In this document: positions 1 to 6,454 of the stretch, in pieces
How positions within the stretch are numbered: the first letter of the stretch is position 1
Layout: each line of letters starts with the position of its first letter
Source: JAZDKP01 sp043802925
Lineage (GTDB): Bacteria > Fibrobacterota > OXYB2-FULL-49-7 > JAEUSG01
NCBI GenBank assembly: GCA_043802925.1
Contig: JAZDKP010000281.1
Location: 1-17,860 of the forward strand
Length of the DNA stretch: 17,860 bases
Reading direction: 5' to 3'
Notes under the pieces: generated by a model
What the model was told of the DNA's origin: nothing
The model's database searches: none
The model's input: only the letters and a program-made list of their open reading frames with translations
Translations under genes and position numbers: made by a program

Positions 1-548
1 AAATCATGGGTGCCATGAATACAAGGGTCATGCGGAGCCCCAAATAGGAGAAACCGAAATTGGCCATGGGTTTCCATTCGCTCCACGATCTGCTTCAAAA
101 AGCCCAACGGCATATTGCGTGTCCAGAATCCTGAGGCGGACTGTATCGCAACTAGTTTTTTTCCAGGAGTGACCTTTTCATCACTGAGCACCTTTTCGAC
201 TTTGGCACTAAGATTCTCAGGGATTCTGAGTTCCAATATAAGTTTGGAATCGGAGATTCCAGCACGAGCAGCGTAGGCCTGTTGGATAGACAACTGGGGA
301 TGAGATTCATACGCCATATCCAAATCCAACACTTCATCATATTTCTGACGATCAGGCATCCGAATCAGCACATCATGAATATAAGGATTCCCCCTGAGCA
401 ACTCTGGCGACTGTGTATAAAAATCGATGTCGGGCTGGTTATATTTTCTGTACAATTCAGGTAATATTGAAGCGGCAACAAGGACATCTCCTATAGCAGC
501 CGTACGCAGGACTAAAATCTTCAAAGGCGGCATATGGATGTCATTCAT
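1..548 (-). CDS. Glycosyltransferase family 9 (heptosyltransferase-like), 3' end outside the window
   Basis: Reading the minus strand from an ATG at 548 gives 182 uninterrupted codons to the window edge, so the C-terminal half is missing. Residues 9-23 (LKILVLRTAAIGDVL) match the N-terminal signature of GT9 ADP-heptose:LPS heptosyltransferases, with the family's conserved Asp in IGDVL (D21). Around residues 130-155 a segment with VAIQSASGFWTRNMP resembles the start of the second Rossmann domain. GT9 enzymes are cytoplasmic and add heptose or related sugars to lipid A-core or other envelope glycans; the exact donor cannot be read here. The start could also be the ATG at 533; neither has a convincing ribosome-binding site. 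The gene is divergent from the GT2 gene at 672 and shares with it a 123-base gap carrying an inverted repeat. The family call is firm, the substrate unknown. Confidence 0.85.
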   Translation of the reverse strand, partial: MNDIHMPPLKILVLRTAAIGDVLVAASILPELYRKYNQPDIDFYTQSPELLRGNPYIHDVLIRMPDRQKYDEVLDLDMAYESHPQLSIQQAYAARAGISDSKLILELRIPENLSAKVEKVLSDEKVTPGKKLVAIQSASGFWTRNMPLGFLKQIVERMETHGQFRFLLFGAPHDPCIHGTHD

Positions 549-586
549 GGTGACGGTTTGGTCACCGGAGGGTTTATTTGCAGGTC

Positions 587-639
587 AAATATTTTGTATT
601 TTGTTTAGCATCTGTTACCGATTAAAAATACAAATATTT
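587..639. repeat. A/T-rich inverted repeat in the divergent glycosyltransferase promoter region
   Basis: The left arm AAATATTTTGTATTTT (587-602) and the right arm AAAATACAAATATTT (625-639) are reverse complements apart from one extra T, separated by 22 bases. Each arm contains the 8-base palindrome AAATATTT (587-594 and 632-639), with centres 45 bases apart. A partial third copy, AAAATACA then ATAT, sits at 662-673 and runs into the start codon of the GT2 gene. The location, between two divergent genes, suits a regulator operator or a cruciform; in RNA it would form a weak A-U hairpin. There is no T-run or G/C stem, so it is not a classical terminator. Function is inferred from position only. 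Confidence 0.7.
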
Positions 640-671
640 AGGGTGCACTTCAAATCAATTGAAAATACAAT

Positions 672-1631
672 ATGATTCTCGAATCTCCACAAGTTACAGT
701 TGTTGTTGTTAACTGGAACGGTCAAGATATCCTTGGGGCTTGTCTGAATTCATTAATGAAATTGGAGTTTCCACATGTTGAAATTATAGTTGTTGATAAT
801 GCCTCAACGGATGAGTCCGTGAAAATAGCCGGAGAATATGCAGGCAGTATCCGTCTGATTGCGCAAACCAATAACGATGGTTATGCCAAAGCCTGTAACG
901 CAGGTATCCGAGAAGCCAAAGGAAGATACATCGTTACGCTTAATAATGATATGGTGGTAGAACCATCATGGCTGAACGAAGCCATTCCCTTTCTTGAATC
1001 GCATCCCGATGTCGGTATCATTAGTTGCCGCCAGATGAATTTCCATATCAAAAACAAAGTCGATTCACTTTTCCATATCATTACACGAAGCTTAATCTTT
1101 TGTGAATACGGCAACCAATCTCATTTTCACAACATTCCCATATCCTACGTCATCAGCGCAAATGGCGGTTCCGCTATAATTCGGGCCACGCTGATTGAGC
1201 AACTGGGAGGGTTTGACGAGAGTTTTATCGCCTACCATGAAGAGTGCGATCTGTTTTTTCGTGCATTTCAGTTGGGATGGAAATGCGTCTTCATACCGTC
1301 TGCCATTGTCTACCACCGCAGGGGGTTTTCCTTTGAAAAGCCCAACACAAACAGATTTTTCTTTTTCGAAAGAAATCGTTACCGGTTTATCATGAAAAAC
1401 TATCCGCTAACGTATGTGATCAAAAGCCTCCCGGTGTTAATCCTGAAAGAAGCATCAATCATGTTAAATACGCTACGAAAACCCTTGTTATGGTGCGCAT
1501 ATTTTCGGGCCAGGGCATCATTTATCGGATATTTTCTTTCCTTACGATGGAAACACTCATCAAAACCATTTACGAATCAGTTGACATGCTTCAGCAAACT
1601 GCGTAGACACGGCTTCATACCACTTTCATAA
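672..1631 (+). CDS. Glycosyltransferase family 2, rhamnosyltransferase-like
   Basis: This 319-residue protein has a GT-A fold signature. VTVVVVNWNG (residues 8-17) is the nucleotide-binding strand, VDNASTDES (41-49) follows, and TLNND (89-93) holds the metal/diphosphate-binding Asp of the rhamnosyltransferase-type GT2 group. YHEECDLFFR (188-197) carries the acidic residues of the ED motif that normally includes the catalytic base, and YHRRG (214-218) is the usual histidine motif after it. The last 80 residues are basic and amphipathic rather than a clear membrane helix, so the enzyme is probably cytoplasmic or peripherally bound. It likely adds one sugar, often rhamnose in this group, to a polyprenol-linked O-antigen or EPS unit. 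The domain begins almost at residue 1, so ATG 672 is the natural start, although no Shine-Dalgarno is visible. Its stop faces the stop of the next gene with one base between. Confidence 0.88.
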   Translation: MILESPQVTVVVVNWNGQDILGACLNSLMKLEFPHVEIIVVDNASTDESVKIAGEYAGSIRLIAQTNNDGYAKACNAGIREAKGRYIVTLNNDMVVEPSWLNEAIPFLESHPDVGIISCRQMNFHIKNKVDSLFHIITRSLIFCEYGNQSHFHNIPISYVISANGGSAIIRATLIEQLGGFDESFIAYHEECDLFFRAFQLGWKCVFIPSAIVYHRRGFSFEKPNTNRFFFFERNRYRFIMKNYPLTYVIKSLPVLILKEASIMLNTLRKPLLWCAYFRARASFIGYFLSLRWKHSSKPFTNQLTCFSKLRRHGFIPLS

Positions 1632-1632
1632 A

Positions 1633-2769
1633 TCACGATAACAATTCCTGGTATACTCCCATCAACTTGTCGCGGAATCGGGCCTCATTGTATTTCATCG
1701 CGTGCGCCCGGCCTCCTGCGATTCGTCGTTGCAGGCTATCCGGATCTTTTTCAATTTGAATAATCTTATCAGCGATGGAACGGGGCGCTTCATCATCGGT
1801 GACCCATATGACATGATCCCCCAACAACTCCGGCAAACTTGTGTTTCTCGCACAAAGAACAGGTGCACCGCAGGCCAGGGCCTCTAGGGGCGCGAACCCA
1901 AACCCTTCAGCACATGATAGAAAAAGCATGCATGCCGCTCCTCCCAACAACGCCGCCAAGTCCACATCCGAAAGAAAGCCCGGAAGAACAATGTGTTCAC
2001 GATACAGGCTTCGTTCAACCACCCGCTGGACATTGCGAATAAAGTCATCGCCATGTCTGCCAACCAGACAAAGCGAATATTGTTCTCCGGATTGTGTGCA
2101 TACTGATTCAAACGCCGCCACAACCTTCGCGACATTTTTATAAGCCCGGAATCCCCCGTGATAAACTATATACTTCCCGAACAAACCCAGCTGTTTCCGT
2201 ATGCATGCCGTCGCCTCGGGAGAACCGTGATTGTTCAGGAACGCTTTTGCGAGGCACAACGGCACGATTCTGGTCTTTTCTGCAGCACATTTTGAGATTC
2301 TTTCAATTTGTTCCTTTGAATAGGCCGAATCGGTGCAGATAGCATCCGCGTAGTGTACTGATTCACGAACGCCCACATTCCACAACAGTCTTCGTGTCCA
2401 TCTCAGTGAGCTGGGAAATTGAAATGGTATCAAATCGTGAATGGTAACAACATAAACCGTTCCCGGTTGTTTAAGAAATGGTATTCCGACATTAAACGGC
2501 GCATGATAAATATCAGGGCATATTTTTCTAAGTAGTCCAGGGACTGTGATGTTTTCCCATACTGCAGAAGCCTTGGTCGAACGAGGCCCCGCCGAGTGCC
2601 ACACAATTGACGTCTCCCCTTCGAGTTCAGGAACTCCACCGGCAGATATATTCGTCAGCAGATGTATTTCGTATTGTCCTTTAAGTAGTCGGATAATATC
2701 CAAAGCTGCCCGTCCCATACCCTCGCGTTGGATTTGAACGAATCGGCAATCAAGCGCTAACTTTATCAT
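1633..2769 (-). CDS. Glycosyltransferase family 4 (GT-B), downstream member of a tandem pair
   Basis: A 378-residue retaining GT4 enzyme. The N-terminal acceptor domain starts MIKLALDCRFVQ and includes DIYHAPFN (86-93) and VTIHDLIPF (108-116). The C-terminal nucleotide-sugar domain has YHGGFRAYKNV (203-213), with the Arg/Lys pair that contacts the donor diphosphate, and AEGFGFAPLEALACGAPVL from 287 with the EX7E motif (E288, E296). Such enzymes transfer a sugar, often mannose, glucose or GlcNAc, from NDP or GDP donors to a growing glycan in the cytoplasm; the sugar is not readable here. It lies 13 bases after its paralog at 2783-3940, and together they look like one transcription unit. There is no recognisable ribosome-binding site; the gap is A-rich. 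The two proteins share motif order, length and unusual wording such as YHGGFRxYKxV, which points to tandem duplication. Confidence 0.88.
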   Translation of the reverse strand: MIKLALDCRFVQIQREGMGRAALDIIRLLKGQYEIHLLTNISAGGVPELEGETSIVWHSAGPRSTKASAVWENITVPGLLRKICPDIYHAPFNVGIPFLKQPGTVYVVTIHDLIPFQFPSSLRWTRRLLWNVGVRESVHYADAICTDSAYSKEQIERISKCAAEKTRIVPLCLAKAFLNNHGSPEATACIRKQLGLFGKYIVYHGGFRAYKNVAKVVAAFESVCTQSGEQYSLCLVGRHGDDFIRNVQRVVERSLYREHIVLPGFLSDVDLAALLGGAACMLFLSCAEGFGFAPLEALACGAPVLCARNTSLPELLGDHVIWVTDDEAPRSIADKIIQIEKDPDSLQRRIAGGRAHAMKYNEARFRDKLMGVYQELLS

Positions 2770-2782
2770 TTATTTCAAGCCA

Positions 2783-3940
2783 TTATTTTCGACATTCTGC
2801 CGTTACTGTTTTGTAGACATCCTGATAAAACTCCAACATGTTATTCCGGAAAGCACTCTCGGTAAATTTTGCAGAAACGAGATATCCTCTGTCTGTAAGG
2901 CATTGCGCAAACGCATGATTTGTATTGATCTCATCAAGCTTTTCCACAAGCCTATCCGGTGATTCCGAAGGTTCCATCCATACAACAGCATTATCGAGCA
3001 ACTCTGACATTGATGAATTATGCGCACATATTACCGGGGTGCCGCACGCCATGGCCTCAAGCGGTGCAAAACCGAATCCTTCCATCTCCGAAGGATAGAT
3101 AAAGGAGGACGCTCCGCCGAGAAGAACGGCAAGTTCGCAATCCGTCAGGCGGCCCGGCATAATAATATCCGATCGAAATAACGACATCTGTGCACGGGGC
3201 TCTACAAATTTGGTCCAGTTTTTGTTTTTCTCTCCCACAAGGCATAGCTGAAGAGGGGGCTTGTATTTATTTCGATAACAATCAAACACATCTATAAGCC
3301 TTCTTACATCCTTGTAGCTTCTAAAACCACCGTGATAGATTATATAATCCGGCTTCAGTCCAATCTTACTTCTGAGTACCGTCAAAGCATTCTGGCTTCC
3401 ACCCTGATTCTGGAAAGCAGGATTTAATGCATGATGGACTATGCGGATGCTTGCGGATGGAATCCGTAAATATTTCCGAATCAATTCAGCAGTAAATTCA
3501 GAAACGGCGATGATCTGATGCGCAGATCGAGCAGAAATCCGAACGCCTGCATGCCATTTGATCCTCGCAGGCAAGGTATATGCCTCTGGATAGAATTTTA
3601 CCAGCATATCATGAAAAGTTACACAATATCGTATCCCTTGAAGACGGAATATCGGAAGTCCCGTATTACAAGGTGCATGATAAATATCAGGACGCATATT
3701 CCGTAATAAGCGCATCAGCGAAATATTTTCCCAGTACCAGTCTAACTTTTTCCAGGTGGGCCCAATATAATGCCGTGTTACACCCGAAATAGATTCGAGT
3801 TCCGGAACGATAATTCTAGGATCGGAAAGAATCGCATGAAACTCAACATCATCTTTGAGCAGTCTCAGCAGATTAAATGTATACCTTGAAATCCCCTCAT
3901 TGAAATACTGAACATGCCTGCAATCAATTGCGATTCGCAT
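2783..3940 (-). CDS. Glycosyltransferase family 4 (GT-B), upstream member of a tandem pair
   Basis: A 385-residue GT4 protein, paralog of the gene at 1633-2769. It opens MRIAIDCRHVQYFNEGISRY, with the glycine-containing acceptor loop, then DIYHAPCNTGLP (85-96) and VTFHDMLVKF (107-116). The donor domain has YHGGFRSYKDV (202-212), VGEKNK (235-240) and EMEGFGFAPLEAMACGTPV from 285, with the EX7E glutamates E287 and E295. Fold and retaining mechanism follow from the family; donor and acceptor are unknown. It is probably first in a two-gene unit, as the next gene starts 13 bases after its TAA. ATG 3940 fits the usual GT4 N-terminus. Its 5' end overlaps an over-long reading of the divergent GT4 by 13 bases, which is one reason to move that gene's start. 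Only a weak GAG lies upstream as a ribosome-binding candidate. Confidence 0.88.
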   Translation of the reverse strand: MRIAIDCRHVQYFNEGISRYTFNLLRLLKDDVEFHAILSDPRIIVPELESISGVTRHYIGPTWKKLDWYWENISLMRLLRNMRPDIYHAPCNTGLPIFRLQGIRYCVTFHDMLVKFYPEAYTLPARIKWHAGVRISARSAHQIIAVSEFTAELIRKYLRIPSASIRIVHHALNPAFQNQGGSQNALTVLRSKIGLKPDYIIYHGGFRSYKDVRRLIDVFDCYRNKYKPPLQLCLVGEKNKNWTKFVEPRAQMSLFRSDIIMPGRLTDCELAVLLGGASSFIYPSEMEGFGFAPLEAMACGTPVICAHNSSMSELLDNAVVWMEPSESPDRLVEKLDEINTNHAFAQCLTDRGYLVSAKFTESAFRNNMLEFYQDVYKTVTAECRK

Positions 3941-3987
3941 ACCATTTACTCATACTGAAAAGACGAACGGAATATTATATTTTTCCT

Positions 3988-5127
3988 GTGCTTAAAAAAT
4001 ATAATATAATCGCCGTCAACGTCGTAGGGGTCAAGGACGTTTTCGCCGGCGTAGGCCATCTGACTCTGCATCTTTTCAATTCATTAGCTGCGTCAACTCC
4101 CGAATCTGAATATATTATTTATACTGCGAGTCGGATGACCCATCGGTTTATCTTTACATCTCAAAATGTTAGGGTAATCCGGGTTTATCTACCCTTTAAC
4201 TCACTCGCAGCACGGATAATCTGGGATCAGCTCATTCTCCCGATAACACTTCTCATAAAAAAACCGACAGTTCTCTTCTCAATGATGAATGTCACCTGTC
4301 GTTTCTCCCCTATCCGTCAAATCACCTTCATTCTCGACCTGGCCGAAGTTCATATGCCGGAGCGTTTTTCACGCGCCAAACGGTTTTATCTCGGGCATTC
4401 TCATCGCACAACGCTGTCCTGCAGCCATGCCGTCATCAGTATTTCCCGGTCAACACGGAACGATTTATTAAAGCTTTTTCCCGAGTTTGACTCCAAAATC
4501 AAAGTCATCCCACTCGGGTTTAAAAAAGCTGGCGATGCCGTTTCGAATACGGACACAACGTCCATCCTCACGAAGCATGCGTTGAAGGATTACTTTCTTT
4601 TTGTCTCGACCCTGGAACCCGGCAAGAATCTCCCACGGCTGGTTCGTGCTTTTAAACATTTCTCAGAAAATCACCCGGATTGGACTCTTGTTCTCGCGGG
4701 CGCTCGCGGATGGGGATGCAACGACGTTTTCAGGCTTATCGCCGATCTCGGTCTCGGACAACGCGTGAAATATGTAGGTTATGTGACGGAACACGAATTG
4801 CATGAACTTTATCGAAACTGCCGTGGTTTTGTGTTTCCAAGCCTCTATGAAGGGTTTGGGCTTACACTCCTTGAAGCCATGCAGTACTTTGTACCCGTGC
4901 TGACTTCAAATTGCTCTTCACTTCCTGAAGTGGGGGGGGATGGCGCTGTCTATTGTAACCCGAATGACCCGGAAGATATTTACAAGGGCATGCTTCAACT
5001 GCTGGATATCGACAAGTCCAAGCTTGTTTCAGCCTACAAAAAACAGCTTGAGTATTATACCTGGGATAACAGTGCGCTGGCAGTAAAGAAAATACTTGAA
5101 GAGACTCTTGAGCGCGGAAAAAGCTGA
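3988..5127 (+). CDS. Glycosyltransferase family 4 (mannosyltransferase-like GT-B)
   Basis: A GT4 enzyme of 379 residues if it starts at GTG 3988. An ATG at 3928 in the same frame would add 20 residues (MRFAYHLLILKRRTEYYIFP) but would overlap the start of the divergent GT4 gene. The conserved N-terminal strand only begins at KKYNIIAVNVVG, so I prefer the GTG. Seen motifs, numbered from the GTG, are a glycine loop in VKDVFAGVGHLT, VSTLEPGKNLPRLVRAF (207-223) as the donor-binding R/K loop, and LYEGFGLTLLEAM (286-298) with EX7E at E288 and E296. It resembles the mannosyltransferase-type GT4 enzymes of O-antigen clusters and is clearly less like its two GT4 neighbours than they are like each other. 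It ends six bases before the convergent GT2 gene. No terminator is visible. Sugar specificity is not readable. Confidence 0.85.
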   Translation: MLKKYNIIAVNVVGVKDVFAGVGHLTLHLFNSLAASTPESEYIIYTASRMTHRFIFTSQNVRVIRVYLPFNSLAARIIWDQLILPITLLIKKPTVLFSMMNVTCRFSPIRQITFILDLAEVHMPERFSRAKRFYLGHSHRTTLSCSHAVISISRSTRNDLLKLFPEFDSKIKVIPLGFKKAGDAVSNTDTTSILTKHALKDYFLFVSTLEPGKNLPRLVRAFKHFSENHPDWTLVLAGARGWGCNDVFRLIADLGLGQRVKYVGYVTEHELHELYRNCRGFVFPSLYEGFGLTLLEAMQYFVPVLTSNCSSLPEVGGDGAVYCNPNDPEDIYKGMLQLLDIDKSKLVSAYKKQLEYYTWDNSALAVKKILEETLERGKS

Positions 5128-5133
5128 CAGTCC

Positions 5134-5853
5134 CTACTCCCCCACTCCATTCCACCGTATCTGCACCAGCTCCTTGAGCGACCGCAGGGTATCCTTGACA
5201 AGGTTCACCTTGGTGGCCTCCGAATTCTCCCAGATTACCGGCACGTCCGTGATATTGTACCCCAGCCGTTTGGCCAGGAACAGGATTTCCGAATCGTAAC
5301 CCCACCGCTCAATGCGCGAGCGCCGGAAGACTTCGGCGCGTGAAACGCGGCCAAAGACCTTGAACCCGCAGGTGAAATCGCTCTGCCGCATACCCAGCAT
5401 GAGGTTGGTGAGAAGGGTGAAGACCTTGCCCATGTTCTCGCGGAGCCAGGGCTGATGCTTGACTACCGACGACCCTAACGTCTTACGGTTGCCCACCAGC
5501 ACGGCCGCAACGGAATTCATGAGAGGCAGGAACTTGTCAAGTTCGGTGATGGGCGTGGAAAGGTCCGCGTCCGTGAGCAGCGCGTAATCGCCTATGGCGG
5601 CCAGCATGCCGCGTTTGACCGCATGGCCCTTGCCGCGGTTGACGCCGCCGGGAAGATACTGCAGCGCCATCCGGGTTCCCACCGTTTCGCGCACCACCTT
5701 TTCGGTATTGTCACGGCACCCGTCGTCCGCCACCACGATTTCGCACGACAGCCCTTTGGCTTCCGCATAGCCCATGACTTTGGACAGGGTGAGGCCTATC
5801 CGCTTTTCTTCGTTGTAGGCCGGAATGACGACGGAGAGAAAAGGTTGTTTCAT
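5134..5853 (-). CDS. Family 2 glycosyltransferase, dolichyl/polyprenyl-phosphate glucosyltransferase-like (ALG5 type)
   Basis: From ATG 5853 the protein is 239 residues. SVVIPAYNEEKRIG (7-20), VVADDGCRDNT (40-50), NRGKGHAVKRGM (72-83) and TDADLSTP (94-101, DXD at 95-97) form the GT-A core. QSDFTCGFKVF, then RIERWGYDSEILFLAKRLGY and VIWENSEATKVNLVKD, are hallmarks of the ALG5/DPG-synthase subgroup, which makes polyprenyl-phosphate-glucose or a similar hexose from an NDP-sugar. No membrane segment is present, so it would work at the inner face. An in-frame TTG at 5901 adds 16 residues outside the fold and lies inside a palindrome, so ATG 5853 is preferred. It is last in the minus-strand gene run, downstream of the DUF2442 gene and the two polytopic membrane proteins that could consume its product. 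Lipid acceptor and sugar are inferred from the family. Confidence 0.85.
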   Translation of the reverse strand: MKQPFLSVVIPAYNEEKRIGLTLSKVMGYAEAKGLSCEIVVADDGCRDNTEKVVRETVGTRMALQYLPGGVNRGKGHAVKRGMLAAIGDYALLTDADLSTPITELDKFLPLMNSVAAVLVGNRKTLGSSVVKHQPWLRENMGKVFTLLTNLMLGMRQSDFTCGFKVFGRVSRAEVFRRSRIERWGYDSEILFLAKRLGYNITDVPVIWENSEATKVNLVKDTLRSLKELVQIRWNGVGE

Positions 5854-5896
5854 CTGTATTACTTTGCCGTGATACTTCTGTATAGAGCGTGTCAGC

Positions 5897-5910
5897 GACA
5901 ACGCGTTGTC
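5897..5910. repeat. 14-base perfect palindrome at the end of the DUF2442 gene
   Basis: GACAACGCGTTGTC is its own reverse complement. It overlaps the first two bases of the DUF2442 stop codon as read on the plus strand and precedes the GT2 start at 5853 by 43 bases. Flanking GTCAG copies (5891-5895 and 5908-5912) make a short direct repeat. The stem is only seven pairs with no T-run, so it is not a convincing terminator. It marks the edge of the A+T-richer DUF pair and could be an operator or an insertion scar; this is inference from position. Confidence 0.6.
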
Positions 5911-6178
5911 AGGCCGTTTGCATTTTTATCGATTGTTTACCCGTTACTCGCATGTAAAGAGATTCCGGATCAACATCATAGCCGCAATCCCATGCAAGTG
6001 TAGGCCAGGAATCAAGGTGGAATTTTGAAAACTTACCCGGATCGCGCAATGATTCGGCGGCATGATGAGAAAAAATCAGCTCACGCAGGTCAACTTCTCC
6101 AGTTTCATTGGTATTAAACTTCAACCAAATACGGTAATCGGCAATATACCGTGCTTCTACAATAGATGTGCAATTCAT
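5909..6178 (-). CDS. DUF2442-domain small protein
   Basis: An 89-residue protein. The frame is open up to 6289, but ATG 6178 has AAGGAG (6185-6190) six bases upstream and coincides with the domain start, so the longer reading is rejected. The sequence MNCTSIVEARYIADYRIWLKF, then GEVDLRELI and LAWDCGYDVDPESLY, fits the DUF2442 family: a short beta-rich domain with a conserved Trp/Asp patch near the end. Biochemical function is unknown for the family. It follows the DUF4160 gene by ten bases, and its ribosome-binding site overlaps that gene's TAA, so translation of the two is probably coupled. Both are A+T-richer than the genes on either side, as expected of a small mobile pair. Toxin-antitoxin-like behaviour is a guess from size and layout only. 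Confidence 0.82.
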   Translation of the reverse strand: MNCTSIVEARYIADYRIWLKFNTNETGEVDLRELIFSHHAAESLRDPGKFSKFHLDSWPTLAWDCGYDVDPESLYMRVTGKQSIKMQTA

Positions 6179-6184
6179 TTTCTT

Positions 6185-6190
6185 CTCCTT
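6185..6190 (-). promoter_or_regulatory. Shine-Dalgarno deciding the DUF2442 start
   Basis: AAGGAG on the minus strand, six bases before ATG 6178. It overlaps the TAA of the DUF4160 gene (TAAGGAG), so a ribosome finishing the first gene is placed to start the second. It rules out the longer in-frame reading that begins at 6289. Confidence 0.8.
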
Positions 6191-6437
6191 ATACCAACGG
6201 ATCAATCCGATGAAATTCAGACGTTTCCCATATCTGCAGCAACTCACTCTTGTGTAATTCCGCCCATTCCTCAACAAGACCGCGTACACGGGCGGGCAGC
6301 GAACCTGCCATCAGATTAAGGGTTTTGATTTCAATCGTTGCTCGATACTCGTTGTACTGAACATGGAAATGAGGCGGATTATGCTCATCAAAATACATCG
6401 AGATGATTATACCGAGGAACCGGGATATTTCTGGCAT
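6189..6437 (-). CDS. DUF4160-domain small protein
   Basis: An 82-residue protein starting at ATG 6437, with AGGA (6445-6448) seven bases upstream. The frame remains open to 6512, but that part lies in the 3' end of the YfhO gene and is a shadow. The N-terminal MPEISRFLGIIISMYFDEHNPPHFHV and the following YRATIEIKTLNLMAGSLP are classic DUF4160: two strands around a histidine-rich NPPHFHV stretch, then a helix with LVEEWAELHKSELLQIWE. Family function is unknown. DUF4160 and DUF2442 genes are often neighbours in bacteria, and here they form a tight pair 17 bases downstream of the YfhO stop. The first gene is plausibly the effector and the second its partner, but nothing in the sequence proves a toxin. 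HxH residues in the HFHV motif could bind metal or nucleic acid (inference). Confidence 0.83.
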   Translation of the reverse strand: MPEISRFLGIIISMYFDEHNPPHFHVQYNEYRATIEIKTLNLMAGSLPARVRGLVEEWAELHKSELLQIWETSEFHRIDPLV

Positions 6438-6444
6438 AGATCTT

Positions 6445-6448
6445 TCCT
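6445..6448 (-). promoter_or_regulatory. Shine-Dalgarno deciding the DUF4160 start
   Basis: AGGA on the minus strand, seven bases before ATG 6437. It supports the 82-residue form over the 107-residue reading that begins inside the YfhO gene. Confidence 0.6.
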
Positions 6449-6454
6449 GTAATT

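Noticed and set aside
587..639. Invertible promoter (phase-variation switch)
   Set aside because: Inverted repeats flank only 22 bases, far shorter than known invertible promoters, and no invertase gene is nearby.
5134..5901. TTG start at 5901 for the ALG5-like GT2
   Set aside because: It adds 16 residues outside the fold and sits in the palindrome; ATG 5853 is directly before the conserved SVVIPAYNE strand.
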